64,000 bases of DNA from Myxococcales bacterium (GTDB taxonomy: Bacteria > Myxococcota_A > Polyangia > Polyangiales > Polyangiaceae), in the NCBI GenBank assembly GCA_016712525.1, contig JADJQX010000001.1, positions 248,001 to 312,000 on the forward strand, read 5' to 3'. The notes under the pieces were generated by a model. The model searched no databases and was not told the DNA's origin. It saw nothing but the letters and a program-made list of their open reading frames with translations. This document shows positions 19,844 to 28,675 of the stretch, piece by piece. The translations under genes and the position numbers were made by a program. How positions within the stretch are numbered: the first letter of the stretch is position 1; the number at the start of each line of letters is the position of its first letter.

Positions 19844-21460
19844 ATGCGAACGAGATTCATAGGGTGCGCGGCGGCTGCCATGCTGGCCGCACAGCTCGTC
19901 GGTGCGCCGGAGGCAAACGCCTCGAGCCACCGCGAGGCCCCGTTCATCACGAAGAACCCGAAGGTCGACAACACCGACTTCTACATGTTCCGGAGCTACG
20001 AGGCGGACCGCTCGGAGTTCGTCACGATCATCGCGAACTACATCCCGCTCCAGCACGCGTACGGCGGCCCGAACTACTTCGCCATGGACCCCGACGCGCT
20101 CTACGAGATCCACATCGACAACACCGGAGACGCCCAAGAAGACTTGACGTTCCAATTCCGGTTTCAGAGCCCGCTGAACGACGCGACCGGGAACACCGGA
20201 TTCGCCCTCCCGATCGGCCCGGCCGGAAATCAGAAGACGGTATCGATCCCGCTCATCACGGCAGGCCCGATCTCCGACGCGAACGGCCCATTCGACGGCC
20301 TGAAGCGAAACGTCAAGGAGACCTACGACGTCAAGGTCGTGCGCGGTAACCGCCGCACCGGCCAGTCGGCGGCCGTCACGAAGACGACGGGCCCGGGCGG
20401 CGCGGTGTTCGTAAAGCCCATCGACTACATGGGCACGAAGTCGCTCGGCGACGCGGCCGCCTACAAGGCCTACGCGGACGCGCACATCTACAACGTGAAC
20501 ATTCCCGGCTGCACGGCCCCCGGGGGCAAGAGCGCGCGGGTGTTCGTGGGTCAGCGTCAAGAAGGGTTCGCCGTGCTCCTCGGCAACATCTTCGACCTCG
20601 TGAACGCCCCCGCGGGCGCCCTCACGGATCCCACACTCGACGTCCCGAACCCGATCGGCAAGACGAACGTCACGTCGATCGCGCTCGAGGTCCCCATCTC
20701 GTGCCTCAAGGGCGCGGCGACCGACGTGGTCGGCGGATGGGCGACGGCGAGCGTCCGGCAGGCGCGCGTCGTGAACCCGCAGCCGGGCTACCTCACGCCC
20801 ACGAAAGAAGGCGGCGCCTGGGCCCAGGTCTCTCGCCTCGGGAGCCCGCTCGTCAACGAGGTCGTCATCGGCCTCAAAGACAAAGATCGCTTCAACGCGA
20901 GCGAGCCGAAGGACGACGCGCAGTTCGCGGACTACGTGACGCACCCCACGCTCCCGGCGCTCGTCGAGGTGCTCTTCGGGCCGACCGTGAAGGCCCCGAC
21001 GGCCTTTCCCCGTGCCGATCTCGTCGCGGCTTTCCTCACCGGCGTGCCCAACGTGAACGCCTTCCCGGCGGGCGCGAAGGCCGCCGAGATGCTCCGGCTC
21101 AATACGGCCCTCCCCGCGCGGAGCTCGCAGTTCCGCGCGGCGGGCGCCACGGGCGGCGGCCTCGGCGCGGCGGGTTGTTTCAAGCCCGGCCCGAACCCCG
21201 CGACCGACGCCAAGGTGCTCGACACGGCGCTCCCGTCGTGTGACCCGGCGGGGTTCCCGAACGGGCGCCGGCCCGGCGACGACGTGGTCGACATCGCGCT
21301 CCGCGTCGTCATGGGATATCTCCTCCCGAACGACGCGGCGCCTGCCGGAAACCTGCCCTGGGGCGACGCCGTCCAGCAGCACGACGGCCAGTTCCAGGCG
21401 AGCTTTCCTTACCTGAATTCCCCGAACCCGGGCGCGGACTTCCCCCCGCTCCCGTACTGA
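19844..21460 (+). CDS. DUF4331 family secreted protein
   Basis: A protein of 538 residues with a signal peptide cut near PEANASSHREAP. The motifs SSHREAP, NTDFYMFRSYE and YIPLQHAYGGPNYFAMDP just after the signal peptide are the DUF4331 hallmark; a long beta-rich body continues with two cysteine pairs and a C-terminal YLNSPNPGADFPPLPY. The family is uncharacterised; it is exported and resembles no known enzyme to my knowledge. Strong GGAGG upstream of the ATG suggests good translation. It is followed ten bases later by a short lipoprotein gene and is divergent from the lipoprotein-TPR-HupE operon. Confidence 0.9.
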   Translation: MRTRFIGCAAAAMLAAQLVGAPEANASSHREAPFITKNPKVDNTDFYMFRSYEADRSEFVTIIANYIPLQHAYGGPNYFAMDPDALYEIHIDNTGDAQEDLTFQFRFQSPLNDATGNTGFALPIGPAGNQKTVSIPLITAGPISDANGPFDGLKRNVKETYDVKVVRGNRRTGQSAAVTKTTGPGGAVFVKPIDYMGTKSLGDAAAYKAYADAHIYNVNIPGCTAPGGKSARVFVGQRQEGFAVLLGNIFDLVNAPAGALTDPTLDVPNPIGKTNVTSIALEVPISCLKGAATDVVGGWATASVRQARVVNPQPGYLTPTKEGGAWAQVSRLGSPLVNEVVIGLKDKDRFNASEPKDDAQFADYVTHPTLPALVEVLFGPTVKAPTAFPRADLVAAFLTGVPNVNAFPAGAKAAEMLRLNTALPARSSQFRAAGATGGGLGAAGCFKPGPNPATDAKVLDTALPSCDPAGFPNGRRPGDDVVDIALRVVMGYLLPNDAAPAGNLPWGDAVQQHDGQFQASFPYLNSPNPGADFPPLPY

Positions 21461-21469
21461 GGAACATTC

Positions 21470-21793
21470 ATGAGAAAGCCCATCCTCGCACTCTCGCTCG
21501 TGGCGCTCCTCGTGCCGCTCGCGACGGCGTGCGGCGACGACGACTTGCCCGTGGTCGTCGACGCCGCCGCGCCGGATTCGTCCGGTCCGCCCATCCCGAC
21601 GGGGACGAGCACGAGCACGTCCAGCCCCGACGCCGGTGACGGCGGCGGCGGGCCGGAGCTCTTCACCGATTTCGTGAAGGACATCGTCGCGCGTGACACC
21701 GCGCCCACGACGTTGCCCCGAGCGATCAACGGGAAGACCTTCGCTCCCGATCCGGAGGACCCGCGCGCCTTCCCGGCCGCGTTCTTCCAGTAG
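21470..21793 (+). CDS. Short lipoprotein, DUF4331-linked
   Basis: A lipoprotein of 107 residues: signal MRKPILALSLVALLVPLATAC, acidic GDDD, a Pro/Ser/Thr linker, and a short conserved-looking tail with FTDFVKDIVARDT and an acidic/proline end. The TDFVKDIV segment is like a short helix that could bind a partner. Ten bases after the DUF4331 stop, with GAGGAAC in front, so it is co-translated. A terminator-like hairpin follows directly. Confidence 0.72.
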   Translation: MRKPILALSLVALLVPLATACGDDDLPVVVDAAAPDSSGPPIPTGTSTSTSSPDAGDGGGGPELFTDFVKDIVARDTAPTTLPRAINGKTFAPDPEDPRAFPAAFFQ

Positions 21794-21802
21794 CCCGACA
21801 CC

Positions 21803-21830
21803 GAGGGCCCCGCGTCGCTGCGGGGCCCTC
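21803..21830 (+). terminator. Hairpin after DUF4331 operon
   Basis: Perfect 11-bp stem: GAGGGCCCCGC at 21803-21813 pairs with GCGGGGCCCTC at 21820-21830 around a six-base loop GTCGCT. It begins ten bases after the lipoprotein stop. There is no U-run, so it could be a Rho-assisted or bidirectional terminator; the opposing gene ends at 21869. Confidence 0.65.
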
Positions 21831-21868
21831 ACCCCTCCCGCGGGGCCAACGCAGCGCGACGGACCTCG

Positions 21869-23836
21869 TCAGTCGCGCTTCATTTCGACGGCCCTCAGGG
21901 TACGCGCGAGCACGTGGCCGCCCTCGAACCCCGGGGCGTCGGTCGTCCAGAGTGGCGCTTTGGCACGCCCGAGCGCGCTCGCGACGATGGCGTGGCGCTG
22001 AGCTATGGCGTCGGGGTTCGCCGTGGTGTTCGCGGGGAGCGCCGAGACGGCCTGACGCGCGAGGATGCCTGCGTCCCGCGCGAGCGCCGCCCACCACGAC
22101 GGGACGTGGCCGAGCTCATTGTAGAATGCAAGCACTTCGGGATCGCCGATGTCGGAGGCTTTGGCCGCGACGATCGGGAGCACTCCGGCCCCCACGGTGA
22201 AGAAGCGCGTGTGGGCGGCGCGGTCCGGGATCTCCGCGTCGAGGGTGGCCGCGAGGAACGGGGGAGCTCCGGTCCGGCGTGCGCCCATGATCTTGAGCTC
22301 GGAGATCACGTCCGATAGGCAATCCCGTGGCCCCGCGACCACGAACGCCGACACGTCGGCCTTGGCCCAGGCCGTGATCGGAAACCGCGGGAGGCCCGGC
22401 CGCGGCGGAGCGAGGTCGCACCCCACGGCGTCGAAGGCCTTCGTGAGGCCCCCTTGAGAGAGCGCACCGTCGAGCGACGATCTCCCCTTCGCGGGCGACG
22501 ACGAGATCACCTGCGCCGCGCGCACGGAGAGGCCCGCGAGCGCGCGCGAGAGCACCGAGACCTGAGCCTCACGGGACTCTCCCACCACGTATCCCGCGCG
22601 GTCGGGCAGCGGCTCGGCCATCGGCGGATGCAGCAGGATCACCGGCATGCCGTGACGCTCGCCCCACCTTAGCGCGCGGTCGGCCGAGGGGCCGTCGAGC
22701 CCCGCGATGATGACGGCCGCGCCCTCACCGAAGAGCTCTTCCATGGCGAGATCCGAGCCTCCGTCGCCTGCGCCACCCGCGTCATTTCGCACGACGAGGC
22801 GCACGGCGTCTCTCCGCTCCCCCGCGGGCTTCGGGAGCTCGAGCGCCCACGAGACCCCGCGGAGCACGCTCGCGGCCGCGTCGCGCAGCTCGGGCTCACG
22901 AATGGGCAAAAGAAGCCCGATCGTGCGCCCCTGCACCTCGCGGAGGCCACGGCGGCTCGCGGCGAGCTCGAGCACGTGCGGGCCTGCGTCACCGAACGCG
23001 TCGGCGCCGCCGGGAGTGACGTCGAGGAGCCAGCGGGCGAGCTGCGGATCTTCGTTCTGGATCGCGATTTTGGCGAGGCGCGCGGCCACGAGGCGCTGGA
23101 TGTCGGAGGAATACCCACTCCCGGCCTGCGCGCGCATCGCGCGGTACGTGGCTTCGATCACGCCCGCGGGCATGGCCTCGAGCGCCTTCGCGATCTTGGC
23201 GCGGCTCGCCTCGCGTTTGTCCTCCGAGACGCCGCGCAGCCACGCGTCCATGTACGCGATGGCCTCGTAGTCGTCCCCCGAGCCGAGAGACGCGAGGGTC
23301 AGCTCTTCGAGGAAGATCCCGCGCACGGTCTCGTCGACGGCCTTCCCCACGAGCGGACGGAGGAGGTCGAGCGCCGCTTGGTTGTCGCCGCGGTGCCGGA
23401 GCGACTTGGCGCGCGCGACGGCGAGCATGTCGGCCTCGGGGCCCGGGTGGACCGCGCTCGGCTCGCTCATGAGCAACGAGAGCTGCGCGTCGGCCGCGTA
23501 GAAGTCACCGAGCTGCATGTGGGTGAAGACGAGGTAGAGCTTCGCCGTGGTCGCGCTGCCGTCCTTTGGAAAACGCTTGAGGTGGCGCTCGACGAGCTTC
23601 AGGAGGAGCCGCGGCTCGACGTCGCGACGCTCCCACGCGTCGCGCACCTCCTCGAAGCTCTGCGTCGCCTCCACCGAGCGAGACGTCACGAAGACGGGCG
23701 TGGGCCCCCTCCCGGACGAGCCACACGACACGACGAGGGGTGCCAAGACCAGGCCGACCAGGCCGACGCCGAGGCGCACCCGAGCGGCACACATGCGCCG
23801 TCCCGGGCTCGTGGTTCGTGGCAGAAGGGCCTTCAC
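21869..23836 (-). CDS. LppC-like lipoprotein: helical N-terminus plus periplasmic-binding fold
   Basis: A lipoprotein of 655 residues. The lipobox is LVVSC (starts at 23836 or 23794 are both possible). The N-terminal half is TPR-like (KLVERHLKRFPKDG, LYLVFTHMQLGDFYAADAQ). From about residue 310 the protein reads as a type 1 periplasmic-binding fold: TIGLLLPIREPELRDAAASV, then GEGAAVIIAGLDG, MPVILLHPP and VSAFVVAGP. This combination is known from LpoA, the penicillin-binding protein activator, and from branched amino acid binding proteins. An activator of cell-wall synthesis is a fair guess, unproven. Confidence 0.75.
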   Translation of the reverse strand: MKALLPRTTSPGRRMCAARVRLGVGLVGLVLAPLVVSCGSSGRGPTPVFVTSRSVEATQSFEEVRDAWERRDVEPRLLLKLVERHLKRFPKDGSATTAKLYLVFTHMQLGDFYAADAQLSLLMSEPSAVHPGPEADMLAVARAKSLRHRGDNQAALDLLRPLVGKAVDETVRGIFLEELTLASLGSGDDYEAIAYMDAWLRGVSEDKREASRAKIAKALEAMPAGVIEATYRAMRAQAGSGYSSDIQRLVAARLAKIAIQNEDPQLARWLLDVTPGGADAFGDAGPHVLELAASRRGLREVQGRTIGLLLPIREPELRDAAASVLRGVSWALELPKPAGERRDAVRLVVRNDAGGAGDGGSDLAMEELFGEGAAVIIAGLDGPSADRALRWGERHGMPVILLHPPMAEPLPDRAGYVVGESREAQVSVLSRALAGLSVRAAQVISSSPAKGRSSLDGALSQGGLTKAFDAVGCDLAPPRPGLPRFPITAWAKADVSAFVVAGPRDCLSDVISELKIMGARRTGAPPFLAATLDAEIPDRAAHTRFFTVGAGVLPIVAAKASDIGDPEVLAFYNELGHVPSWWAALARDAGILARQAVSALPANTTANPDAIAQRHAIVASALGRAKAPLWTTDAPGFEGGHVLARTLRAVEMKRD

Positions 23837-24052
23837 CGCGCCCCGAGCTTAGCAGCCTGGGCATCGACCCGGCGCCTCGCAAAATCGGTGGCTCCCCGCC
23901 CGACACCGGGCCGAGCGACTCCAGCGGTCCGCTGATTTTCTCCCGCCCGAAGGATCACCGGGGCGAGAGACCGCAAATCGTGCGGGAATTTCCGGCATTT
24001 CGGGGGCTTGGAACCTTGACCTTTGCGGCCCCGTCTTCTACATGCGGACCCC

Positions 24053-24772
24053 GTGCGCGAAGGTCTCGGCGAAGCAACGGGTGAGGAGCGAGCGTCGTCG
24101 CGGCGTGCGTTCTTGCTCCGCCGCCTGCACTCGCTCTCCGGCGTGCTCCCGGTCGGGGTCTTCCTCGTCGTGCACCTTTGGACGAACGCCTCGGCGCTCG
24201 GCGGTCGTGAGCCGTTCGATCACGCGGTCGACGAGATCCAGAAGCTCCCGTTCCTCCCGTTGGTCGAGGTGGTCGGGGTCATCCTCCCGCTCGCGTTCCA
24301 CGCGCTCTTCGGGGTCTACCTCGCCACTCGAGGGAGCGCCAACGTCGGGCGGTACAACCATGCGCGCAACTGGGCCTACGTGTTCCAGCGCGTCACGGGC
24401 GGCGTCGCGTTCCTGTTCGTGCTCGCCCACCTGTGGGAGCTGCGTATCCAGAAGTGGCTCTTCGGGATGTCGCACCACGCGTTCTTCGACACCCTCGTGT
24501 CGCACCTCGGGTCGGTACGATTCGGCCTACCACTGACTGCGATTTTTTATCTGATCGGCATCGGAGCGAGTGTGTTCCACCTCGCGAACGGCCTCGTCAC
24601 GTTCACGATGACCTGGGGCCTCGTCACGTCCCGCCGAGCCCAAGGGCGTCTCGCCCTGGTCGCCGCGGCGTTCGGCACCATCCTTTTCCTCGTCGGAGCT
24701 GGTACGGTCGTGTCCCTCTCGACGGGGTCCGTGATCCCTCCCGCCTCGCCACGCGAGGCCCCCTGCCCCTGA
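24053..24772 (+). CDS. sdhC: Succinate dehydrogenase cytochrome b subunit (type B, di-haem)
   Basis: A membrane subunit of 239 residues. Five hydrophobic helices are seen, and four of them carry a His (HLW, FHALFG, AHLWEL, FHLANG), as expected for the two b haems of type B succinate:quinone oxidoreductases such as that of Bacillus. This single subunit replaces the separate SdhC and SdhD of enterobacteria. The GTG at 24053 is chosen because it leaves a normal short N-terminus before RRAFLLRRLHSLSG; a TTG at 24023 is an alternative. sdhA follows 58 bases later in the same operon. Confidence 0.9.
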   Translation: MREGLGEATGEERASSRRAFLLRRLHSLSGVLPVGVFLVVHLWTNASALGGREPFDHAVDEIQKLPFLPLVEVVGVILPLAFHALFGVYLATRGSANVGRYNHARNWAYVFQRVTGGVAFLFVLAHLWELRIQKWLFGMSHHAFFDTLVSHLGSVRFGLPLTAIFYLIGIGASVFHLANGLVTFTMTWGLVTSRRAQGRLALVAAAFGTILFLVGAGTVVSLSTGSVIPPASPREAPCP

Positions 24773-24830
24773 GCTCTCTGCCCATCTTGGGCGCCATCGT
24801 CCGCTAGTTCGTCACTTCGAGGAGTACCCC

Positions 24831-26867
24831 ATGGCCAAGGCCGCCATCACCACCAGCGAATCCGGGAAAGTCCGCCGCGTCATCGTCGTCGGCGGAGGCC
24901 TCGCGGGCCTCACCACCGTCATCAAGCTCTGCGAGGCGGGCGTCCCGGTCGACCTCTTCTCGCTCGTGCCGGTCAAGCGCTCGCACTCGGTGTGCGCGCA
25001 GGGCGGCATCAACGCGAGCGTGAACACCAAGGGTGAGGGCGACTCCCCCAAGGTGCACCTCGAGGAGACGGTGTACGGCGGCGACTTCCTCGCGAACCAG
25101 CCGCCCGTCAAGGGAATGGCCGACGCGGCCCCCGGCATCGTCTTCATGCTCGACCGCATGGGCGTGCCCTTCAACCGCACCCCCGAGGGCCTCCTCGACT
25201 TCCGCCGCTTCGGCGGCACGCTCTTCCACCGCACGGCCTTCGCGGGCGCCACCACGGGCCAGCAGCTCCTCTACGCGCTCGACGAGCAGGTCCGCCGCTA
25301 CGAGACCATCGACGTCGAAGACGACAAGGGCGTCGTCATCCGCGGCGAGAAGATGGTCCGCAAGTTCGAGTTTTGGGACTTTCTTTCCATCATCCAAGAC
25401 GACGAAGGCCGCGCGCGCGGCATCGTCGCCCAAGACCTCAAGTCGATGCAGATCGAGTCGTTCCCGGGCGACGCGGTGTGCCTCGCGACGGGCGGCCCGG
25501 GCATCGTCTTCGGGCGCAGCACGAACAGCGTCATCAACACCGGCACCGCCGCCGGCGCCGTGTACCGCCAGGGCGCGTGCTACGCGAACGGCGAGTTCAT
25601 CCAGGTGCACCCCACGGCCATCCCCGGCGCCGACAAGCTCCGCCTCATCTCCGAGAGCGCGCGCGGCGAGGGCGGGCGCGTGTGGGTCCCCAAGGATCCG
25701 AAGGAGAAGCGCCGCGGCAAAGACGTGCCCGAGAAAGACCGCGAGTACTTCCTCGAGAACAAGTACCCCGGGTACGGCAACCTCGTCCCGCGCGATATCG
25801 CGAGCCGCGAGCTCTTCCTCAAGTGCTTCCACGAGGGCAAGGGTGTCTTCAACCCGAAGAGCGGCAAAAACGAGCTCGAGGTCTACCTCGATCTGACGCA
25901 CATCCCGGAGCCTACGCTGCGCCGTAAGCTCGCGGGAATCCTCGAGATTTACGAAAAATTCGTCGGCGAGGATCCGTACCACAACCCGATGCGCGTCTTC
26001 CCGGCCGTGCACTACTCGATGGGCGGCCTCTGGGTCGACTTCGAGCGCTCGGCCGACGGCTCGCTCGTGAAGGGCTCGCCCAGGAACCAGAGCACCAACA
26101 TCGAGGGCCTCTACGCCGCGGGCGAGGTCGACTACCAGTACCACGGGGCCAATCGCCTCGGCGCGAACTCGCTGCTCTCGTGCATCTACGCCGGCCTCGT
26201 CACGGGCCCGGCCATGGCGACCTACCGCCAGAACCTCGGCAAGAGCTCGTGGGACATGCCCTCGTCGCTCTTCGAGAAGGCCGAGAAGCGCGAGCAGACC
26301 AAGTACGACGGCATCCTCAAGCTCGACGGCCCCGAGAACCCGTACCGCATCCACAAGGAGCTCGGCGAGACCATGCTCCGCGACGTCACCATCGAGCGCC
26401 ACAACGGCACGCTCGAGAAGGTGCTCGAGAAGCTCGGTGAGCTCGAGGATCGCTTCCACAAGGTGGGAGTGACCGACACGAGCGCGCGCGCGAACCAGGG
26501 CGCCCAGTTCGTTCGCCACCTCGAGAACATGCTCGTCATCGCGCGGGTCATCGCGACCGGCGCGAAGAACCGCGACGAGTCCCGCGGGGCGCACTACAAG
26601 CCCGACTTCAAGCAGCGCGACGACGAGAACTGGCTCCGTACGACGATGGCCATGTACAAACAAGACGGCAATCGCAGCGCCGTCGAGTACGTGCGCGCGG
26701 TCGACTACAACCTGCTCGGAAAGCCGCTGCACGTCACCGACGAGGTCGACATCTCGCTCGTCACGCCGCGCGCGCGCAAATACGAGACGGCAGGCGCGGC
26801 TTCGGCCGCCGCCACCGGCAAGGGCGACACCAAAGAAGCCGGAAAGGAAGCAGGCGCGAGCGCCTGA
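24831..26867 (+). CDS. sdhA: Succinate dehydrogenase flavoprotein subunit
   Basis: A protein of 678 residues. The N-terminus has the FAD-binding dinucleotide motif GGGLAGLTTVIKLCEAG. The conserved active-site and covalent-FAD segments are HSVCAQGGINAS, FHRTAFAGATTGQQ, EFIQVHPTAIPG and GLYAAGEVDYQYHGANRLG. It oxidises succinate to fumarate in the cytoplasm and passes electrons to SdhB. Length and the long C-terminal part fit the type B enzyme. The last 35 residues are a Thr/Ala/Gly/Lys tail that is not part of the usual core. GGAGTACCCC precedes the ATG; sdhB is 14 bases downstream. Confidence 0.96.
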   Translation: MAKAAITTSESGKVRRVIVVGGGLAGLTTVIKLCEAGVPVDLFSLVPVKRSHSVCAQGGINASVNTKGEGDSPKVHLEETVYGGDFLANQPPVKGMADAAPGIVFMLDRMGVPFNRTPEGLLDFRRFGGTLFHRTAFAGATTGQQLLYALDEQVRRYETIDVEDDKGVVIRGEKMVRKFEFWDFLSIIQDDEGRARGIVAQDLKSMQIESFPGDAVCLATGGPGIVFGRSTNSVINTGTAAGAVYRQGACYANGEFIQVHPTAIPGADKLRLISESARGEGGRVWVPKDPKEKRRGKDVPEKDREYFLENKYPGYGNLVPRDIASRELFLKCFHEGKGVFNPKSGKNELEVYLDLTHIPEPTLRRKLAGILEIYEKFVGEDPYHNPMRVFPAVHYSMGGLWVDFERSADGSLVKGSPRNQSTNIEGLYAAGEVDYQYHGANRLGANSLLSCIYAGLVTGPAMATYRQNLGKSSWDMPSSLFEKAEKREQTKYDGILKLDGPENPYRIHKELGETMLRDVTIERHNGTLEKVLEKLGELEDRFHKVGVTDTSARANQGAQFVRHLENMLVIARVIATGAKNRDESRGAHYKPDFKQRDDENWLRTTMAMYKQDGNRSAVEYVRAVDYNLLGKPLHVTDEVDISLVTPRARKYETAGAASAAATGKGDTKEAGKEAGASA

Positions 26868-26881
26868 AAACGAGGCACACC

Positions 26882-27676
26882 ATGGCAGACGGAAGCAGCC
26901 CCAAGAAGAAGTCCTCCGGAAAGACCGTGCGCCTCCGCGTGCACCGTCAAGACGGCCCGCACAACCCCGAGACCAAGCGCGTCGAGGAGTTCGAGATCGA
27001 CTGGCACCCGCAGATGAACATCATCTCGGCGCTCATGGAGATCCAGCGGAACCCCGTGACGGTCGAAGGCAAAGAGGTGGCCCCCATCGTGTGGGAGTCC
27101 GTGTGCCTCGAAGAGGTGTGCGGCGCTTGCACGATGATCGTGAACGGCCGCGTGCGTCAGTCGTGCACGGCGCTCATCGACCAAATCTCGCCGAACGGCG
27201 AGGTCATCGACTTGGCGCCGATGACCAAGTTCCCGCTCGTGCGCGACCTCCAAGTCGACCGTAGCCGCATGTTCGACGACCTCAAGAAGGTCAAGGCGTG
27301 GATCAACCTCGACGGCTCGCACGAGCTTGGGCCGGGCCCGCGCCAGTCGCAAGAGAACCAAGAAGAGGCCTATCCGCTGTCGCGCTGCATGACCTGCGGC
27401 TGCTGCATGGAGGCCTGCCCGCAGGTGCACGAAGGCTCGAACTTCATCGGTCCTTCGGCCATCAGCCAGGTGCGCCTCTTCAACCTCCACCCCTCCGGAA
27501 AGATGCACGCGGCCGAGCGCCTCGAAGCCGTCATGGGCGAAGGTGGCGTCGCCGACTGCGGCAAGGCGCAGAACTGCGTCGAGGTCTGCCCGAAGGAGAT
27601 CCCGCTCGTCGACAGCATCGCGCAGGTGTCGCGGCAAGCGACCAAGCAGATGCTCTTCGGCTGGCTCTTGAAGTAG
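26882..27676 (+). CDS. sdhB: Succinate dehydrogenase iron-sulfur subunit
   Basis: A protein of 264 residues with all three iron-sulfur clusters. The [2Fe-2S] ligands are in CLEEVCGACTMIV and the following Cys (C-x4-C-x2-C-x11-C). The [4Fe-4S] ligands are in CMTCGCCMEACP, and the third cluster in CGKAQNCVEVCPKEIP. A Lys/Ser-rich N-terminal tail of about 15 residues precedes the ferredoxin domain. It transfers electrons from the flavin to the b haems and quinone. It is last in sdhCAB, and an intrinsic terminator follows 25 bases after the stop. Confidence 0.96.
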   Translation: MADGSSPKKKSSGKTVRLRVHRQDGPHNPETKRVEEFEIDWHPQMNIISALMEIQRNPVTVEGKEVAPIVWESVCLEEVCGACTMIVNGRVRQSCTALIDQISPNGEVIDLAPMTKFPLVRDLQVDRSRMFDDLKKVKAWINLDGSHELGPGPRQSQENQEEAYPLSRCMTCGCCMEACPQVHEGSNFIGPSAISQVRLFNLHPSGKMHAAERLEAVMGEGGVADCGKAQNCVEVCPKEIPLVDSIAQVSRQATKQMLFGWLLK

Positions 27677-27701
27677 TCCCGCGAGGACGACGTACCAGAA
27701 G

Positions 27702-27728
27702 GGCTCGCGCTCCGGCGCGGGCCTTTTT
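27702..27728 (+). terminator. Intrinsic terminator of sdhCAB
   Basis: GGCTCGCGC (27702-27710) pairs with GCGCGGGCC (27715-27723), a 9-bp stem with one G-U pair and a TCCG loop, directly followed by five T (27724-27728). A classical Rho-independent terminator, 25 bases after the sdhB stop; the convergent gene ends at 27747. Confidence 0.9.
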
Positions 27729-27746
27729 CCTTTGGCGCACTTCCAC

Positions 27747-28508
27747 TCACTCGCGTTCGTCGACGCGAATGCTCCGCCCCGTGACCATGCCGAGCACACC
27801 CCCGACGACGAGCACGGCAGCCGGGACCAACACGGCGAAGCGGCCGAGGACCTCGGTCGAGAACGCGCCGAAGAAACCGCCGACGAGGAACCCCGCGGCG
27901 ATCGTCGAGAGGAGCGCGATCTTCTCGGTCGGCGGGCGCACGGACGACGACGGCCCCACCGAGAGGCGCATGTTCACGCGGCGCGAGAGGCCTCGGCGCG
28001 CGTAGCGGAACCACCGCGCGGCCTCGATGCCCAAATCGGTGACGACCCCCGTGAGGTGCGTCGTGCGGACGACGGCCCCCGAGAGGCGCGTGACCAGGCT
28101 ATTTTGTAGCCCCATCGCGCCGCAGAGGAGGAGCGCGGGCATGTCCTTCGCGACCGTCGCGCCGGGCTTCACGAGCGCGACGAACGCGACGAGCGTCCCC
28201 GCCTCGAAGAGCATGAGGAGGCCGTACGTGCGCGCGGGCGGCCCGAAGAACTCGCTCTCGATGGCCATGCTCGCGAGGAACGCGCCCACGAAGAACGCCG
28301 CGATGAGCACCACGGCCGTCACCGCCGAGAGCGGATTTCCCAGGGCGACGTCGTTCGCGAGGCGGCCGACGTTGCCCGTGACGTGCGCCGTGAACGCGCC
28401 CACCAAGAGGAAGCTCGCCGAGTTGACGAAGCCCGCGACCCACGAGAGGTACGCCGCGAGGACGCGGTTCTCTCTCGGTGTGCGATCTGCGCCTGTCTTG
28501 TGGAACAC
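27747..28508 (-). CDS. YoaK family (DUF1275) membrane protein
   Basis: An integral membrane protein of 253 residues with about six hydrophobic segments. Family features are the N-terminal AAYLSWVAGFVNSASFLLVG, FTAHVTGNVGRLANDVALG and GLQNSLVTRLSGAVVRTTHLTGVVTDLG, the last being the signature THLTG motif. The YoaK/DUF1275 family is widespread and of unknown function; a transport or membrane-organisation role is possible. Start GTG at 28508. It is divergent from the esterase gene, with 167 bases between them that show no clear promoter. Confidence 0.88.
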   Translation of the reverse strand: MFHKTGADRTPRENRVLAAYLSWVAGFVNSASFLLVGAFTAHVTGNVGRLANDVALGNPLSAVTAVVLIAAFFVGAFLASMAIESEFFGPPARTYGLLMLFEAGTLVAFVALVKPGATVAKDMPALLLCGAMGLQNSLVTRLSGAVVRTTHLTGVVTDLGIEAARWFRYARRGLSRRVNMRLSVGPSSSVRPPTEKIALLSTIAAGFLVGGFFGAFSTEVLGRFAVLVPAAVLVVGGVLGMVTGRSIRVDERE

Positions 28509-28675
28509 GGTCGACGAAGCCTCTCCGGGTGGGCCACGCCGACCTCGGAGCCTATGAGCCTACCACGGCGAAGCCCCGACGACCGTGCGCAGCCTCGGCC
28601 GAAATGGACGCTCGTGCGGCGTCACGCTCTCGCGCACGCGCGCACATGATGCGGGCGCGCTGCTACGCTTCGCGC

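Noticed and set aside
24016..24044. TTGACC-17-TACATG as promoter of sdhC
   Set aside because: The -35 is good but the -10 matches at only half of positions and would leave a two-base leader; kept only as a remote possibility.
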